A stretch of DNA of 6,212 nt from Rhodoferax sp. OV413 (GTDB lineage Bacteria; Pseudomonadota; Gammaproteobacteria; Burkholderiales; Burkholderiaceae_C). Location of the stretch: contig CAMATS010000144.1 of assembly GCA_945861195.1 (NCBI GenBank), positions 1 through 6,212 of the forward strand, read 5' to 3'. A program made the position numbers and the translations under genes. The notes below the pieces were generated by a model. That model searched no databases, was not told the origin of the DNA, and was given only the letters and a program-made list of their open reading frames with translations. Shown piece by piece: positions 5,369 to 6,212 of the stretch (position 1 is its first letter; each line of letters starts with the position of its first letter).

Positions 5369-6212
5369 ATGCATAAATTGGGTTTTATTGGCCTGGGCAT
5401 CATGGGCGCGCCCATGGCCCAACATCTGCTGGCAGCCGGGCACCAGGTTTTTTTGCACAGCCGCAGCGGTGTTCCGGCGACCCTGCTGGGCGCGGGCGGC
5501 TTGGCTTGCAGCAGCGCGCAGCAGGTCGCACAGCAGGCCGACATCATTTTCATGATGCTGCCCGACACGCCAGATGTGGCGCGGGTGCTGTTTGGTGAGT
5601 CCGGCCTTGCCGCCGGCCTCAGCGCGGGCAAGACCGTGGTCGATATGAGCTCCATCTCACCCATGGAGACCAAGGGCTTTGCCCAAAAGATCAACGCCCA
5701 GGGCTGCGACTACCTGGATGCGCCAGTCTCGGGCGGCCAGGTAGGTGCCAAGGCCGCCAGTCTGACCATCATGGTGGGCGGCCCGCTTGCCGCGTTCGAG
5801 CGCTTGCGTCCCCTGTTTGAGCTCATGGGCAAGAACATCACCCTGGTCGGGGGCAATGGTGACGGTCAGACCTGCAAGGTGGCCAACCAGATCATTGTGG
5901 CCCTGAATATTGCTGCCGTGGGCGAAGCCCTGCTGTTTGCCAGCAAGGCAGGGGCTGACCCGGCCAAGGTACGCCAAGCCTTGATGGGTGGCTTTGCCGC
6001 CTCGCGCATCCTGGAGGTGCACGGCGAGCGCATGATCAAGCGCACCTTTGCCCCGGGCTTTCGAATTGGCCTGCACCAAAAAGACCTGAACCTGGCCCTG
6101 CAGGGCGCCCGTGCTTTGGGCGTGGCCTTGCCGCAAACCGCCAGCGCAGCGCAACTGATGCAGGTGTGCAGTGCCAATGGCATGCAAGACCTTGACCACT
6201 CGGCCCTGGTTC
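5369..6212 (+). CDS. garR: 2-hydroxy-3-oxopropionate (tartronate semialdehyde) reductase GarR, 3' end cut by the window
   Basis: 281 codons are visible of a gene whose family length is about 294; the reading frame is open at the window edge. The enzyme belongs to the beta-hydroxyacid dehydrogenase family and reduces tartronate semialdehyde, made by GarL, to D-glycerate with NAD(P)H. The Rossmann motif is G8-L-G10-I-M-G13. H30-S-R32-S at the end of the second strand hints at NADP(H) preference, because an Arg here usually contacts the 2'-phosphate. The substrate-binding block is D117-A-P-V-S121-G-G123, the catalytic Lys is K170 in C-K-V-A-N-Q, and K238-D239-L is the conserved C-domain pair. 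NQIIVALNIAA and the terminal DHSALV match E. coli GarR closely, so roughly a dozen residues are missing. The start at 5369 has a GGAGA six bases upstream. It lies 50 bases after garL. 3-hydroxyisobutyrate dehydrogenase is the main alternative but is disfavoured by the ALNIAA block and the garD-garL context. Confidence 0.95.
   Translation, partial: MHKLGFIGLGIMGAPMAQHLLAAGHQVFLHSRSGVPATLLGAGGLACSSAQQVAQQADIIFMMLPDTPDVARVLFGESGLAAGLSAGKTVVDMSSISPMETKGFAQKINAQGCDYLDAPVSGGQVGAKAASLTIMVGGPLAAFERLRPLFELMGKNITLVGGNGDGQTCKVANQIIVALNIAAVGEALLFASKAGADPAKVRQALMGGFAASRILEVHGERMIKRTFAPGFRIGLHQKDLNLALQGARALGVALPQTASAAQLMQVCSANGMQDLDHSALV

Noticed and set aside
5657..6199. Minus-strand open frame of 180 codons opposite garR
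   Set aside because: Antisense to the conserved GarR substrate and catalytic blocks; composition is that of a codon-bias shadow.

Overview
The window is a compact, all-plus-strand catabolic gene run from a GC-rich proteobacterium. The G/C-heavy third codon positions and overall protein style suggest a betaproteobacterium, perhaps Burkholderiales/Comamonadaceae. That placement is inferred from style, with no marker gene to support it. Six protein genes fill almost all of the window, and the largest gap is 50 bases. No RNA gene, mobile element, CRISPR array or long non-coding stretch is visible.

Layout: (1) 3-1064, a D-2-hydroxyacid dehydrogenase; (2) 1061-1897, an amidohydrolase-superfamily protein resembling D-galactarolactone isomerase (GLI); (3) 1945-2943, a seven-bladed beta-propeller lactonase of the Pgl/YbhE family; (4) 2940-4520, galactarate dehydratase GarD; (5) 4536-5318, 2-dehydro-3-deoxyglucarate aldolase GarL; (6) 5369 to the window end, tartronate semialdehyde reductase GarR, lacking only its last dozen or so codons. 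Genes 1/2 and 3/4 overlap by ATGA. Genes 4/5 are 15 bases apart. Genes 2/3 (47 bases) and 5/6 (50 bases) are separated by gaps that each hold a short GC hairpin followed by T residues and then a ribosome binding site. The set is very likely one transcription unit, whose promoter, regulator and transporter lie outside the window.

How the genes fit together: the last three encode the gar route. Galactarate is dehydrated to 5-keto-4-deoxy-D-glucarate (GarD), cleaved to pyruvate and tartronate semialdehyde (GarL), and the latter is reduced to D-glycerate (GarR). The two lactone-type enzymes upstream would supply open-chain aldarate from aldarolactones. Such lactones arise when a uronate dehydrogenase oxidises D-galacturonate or D-glucuronate. 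The operon therefore looks like the lower part of an oxidative hexuronate (pectin sugar) pathway in which lactone isomerisation and hydrolysis feed GarD. The job of the first gene, a 2-hydroxyacid dehydrogenase with an altered catalytic Glu region, is the least certain. No exotic system such as defence or mobile DNA was found. The interest lies in the pairing of lactone enzymes, the active-site substitutions and the inter-gene hairpins.
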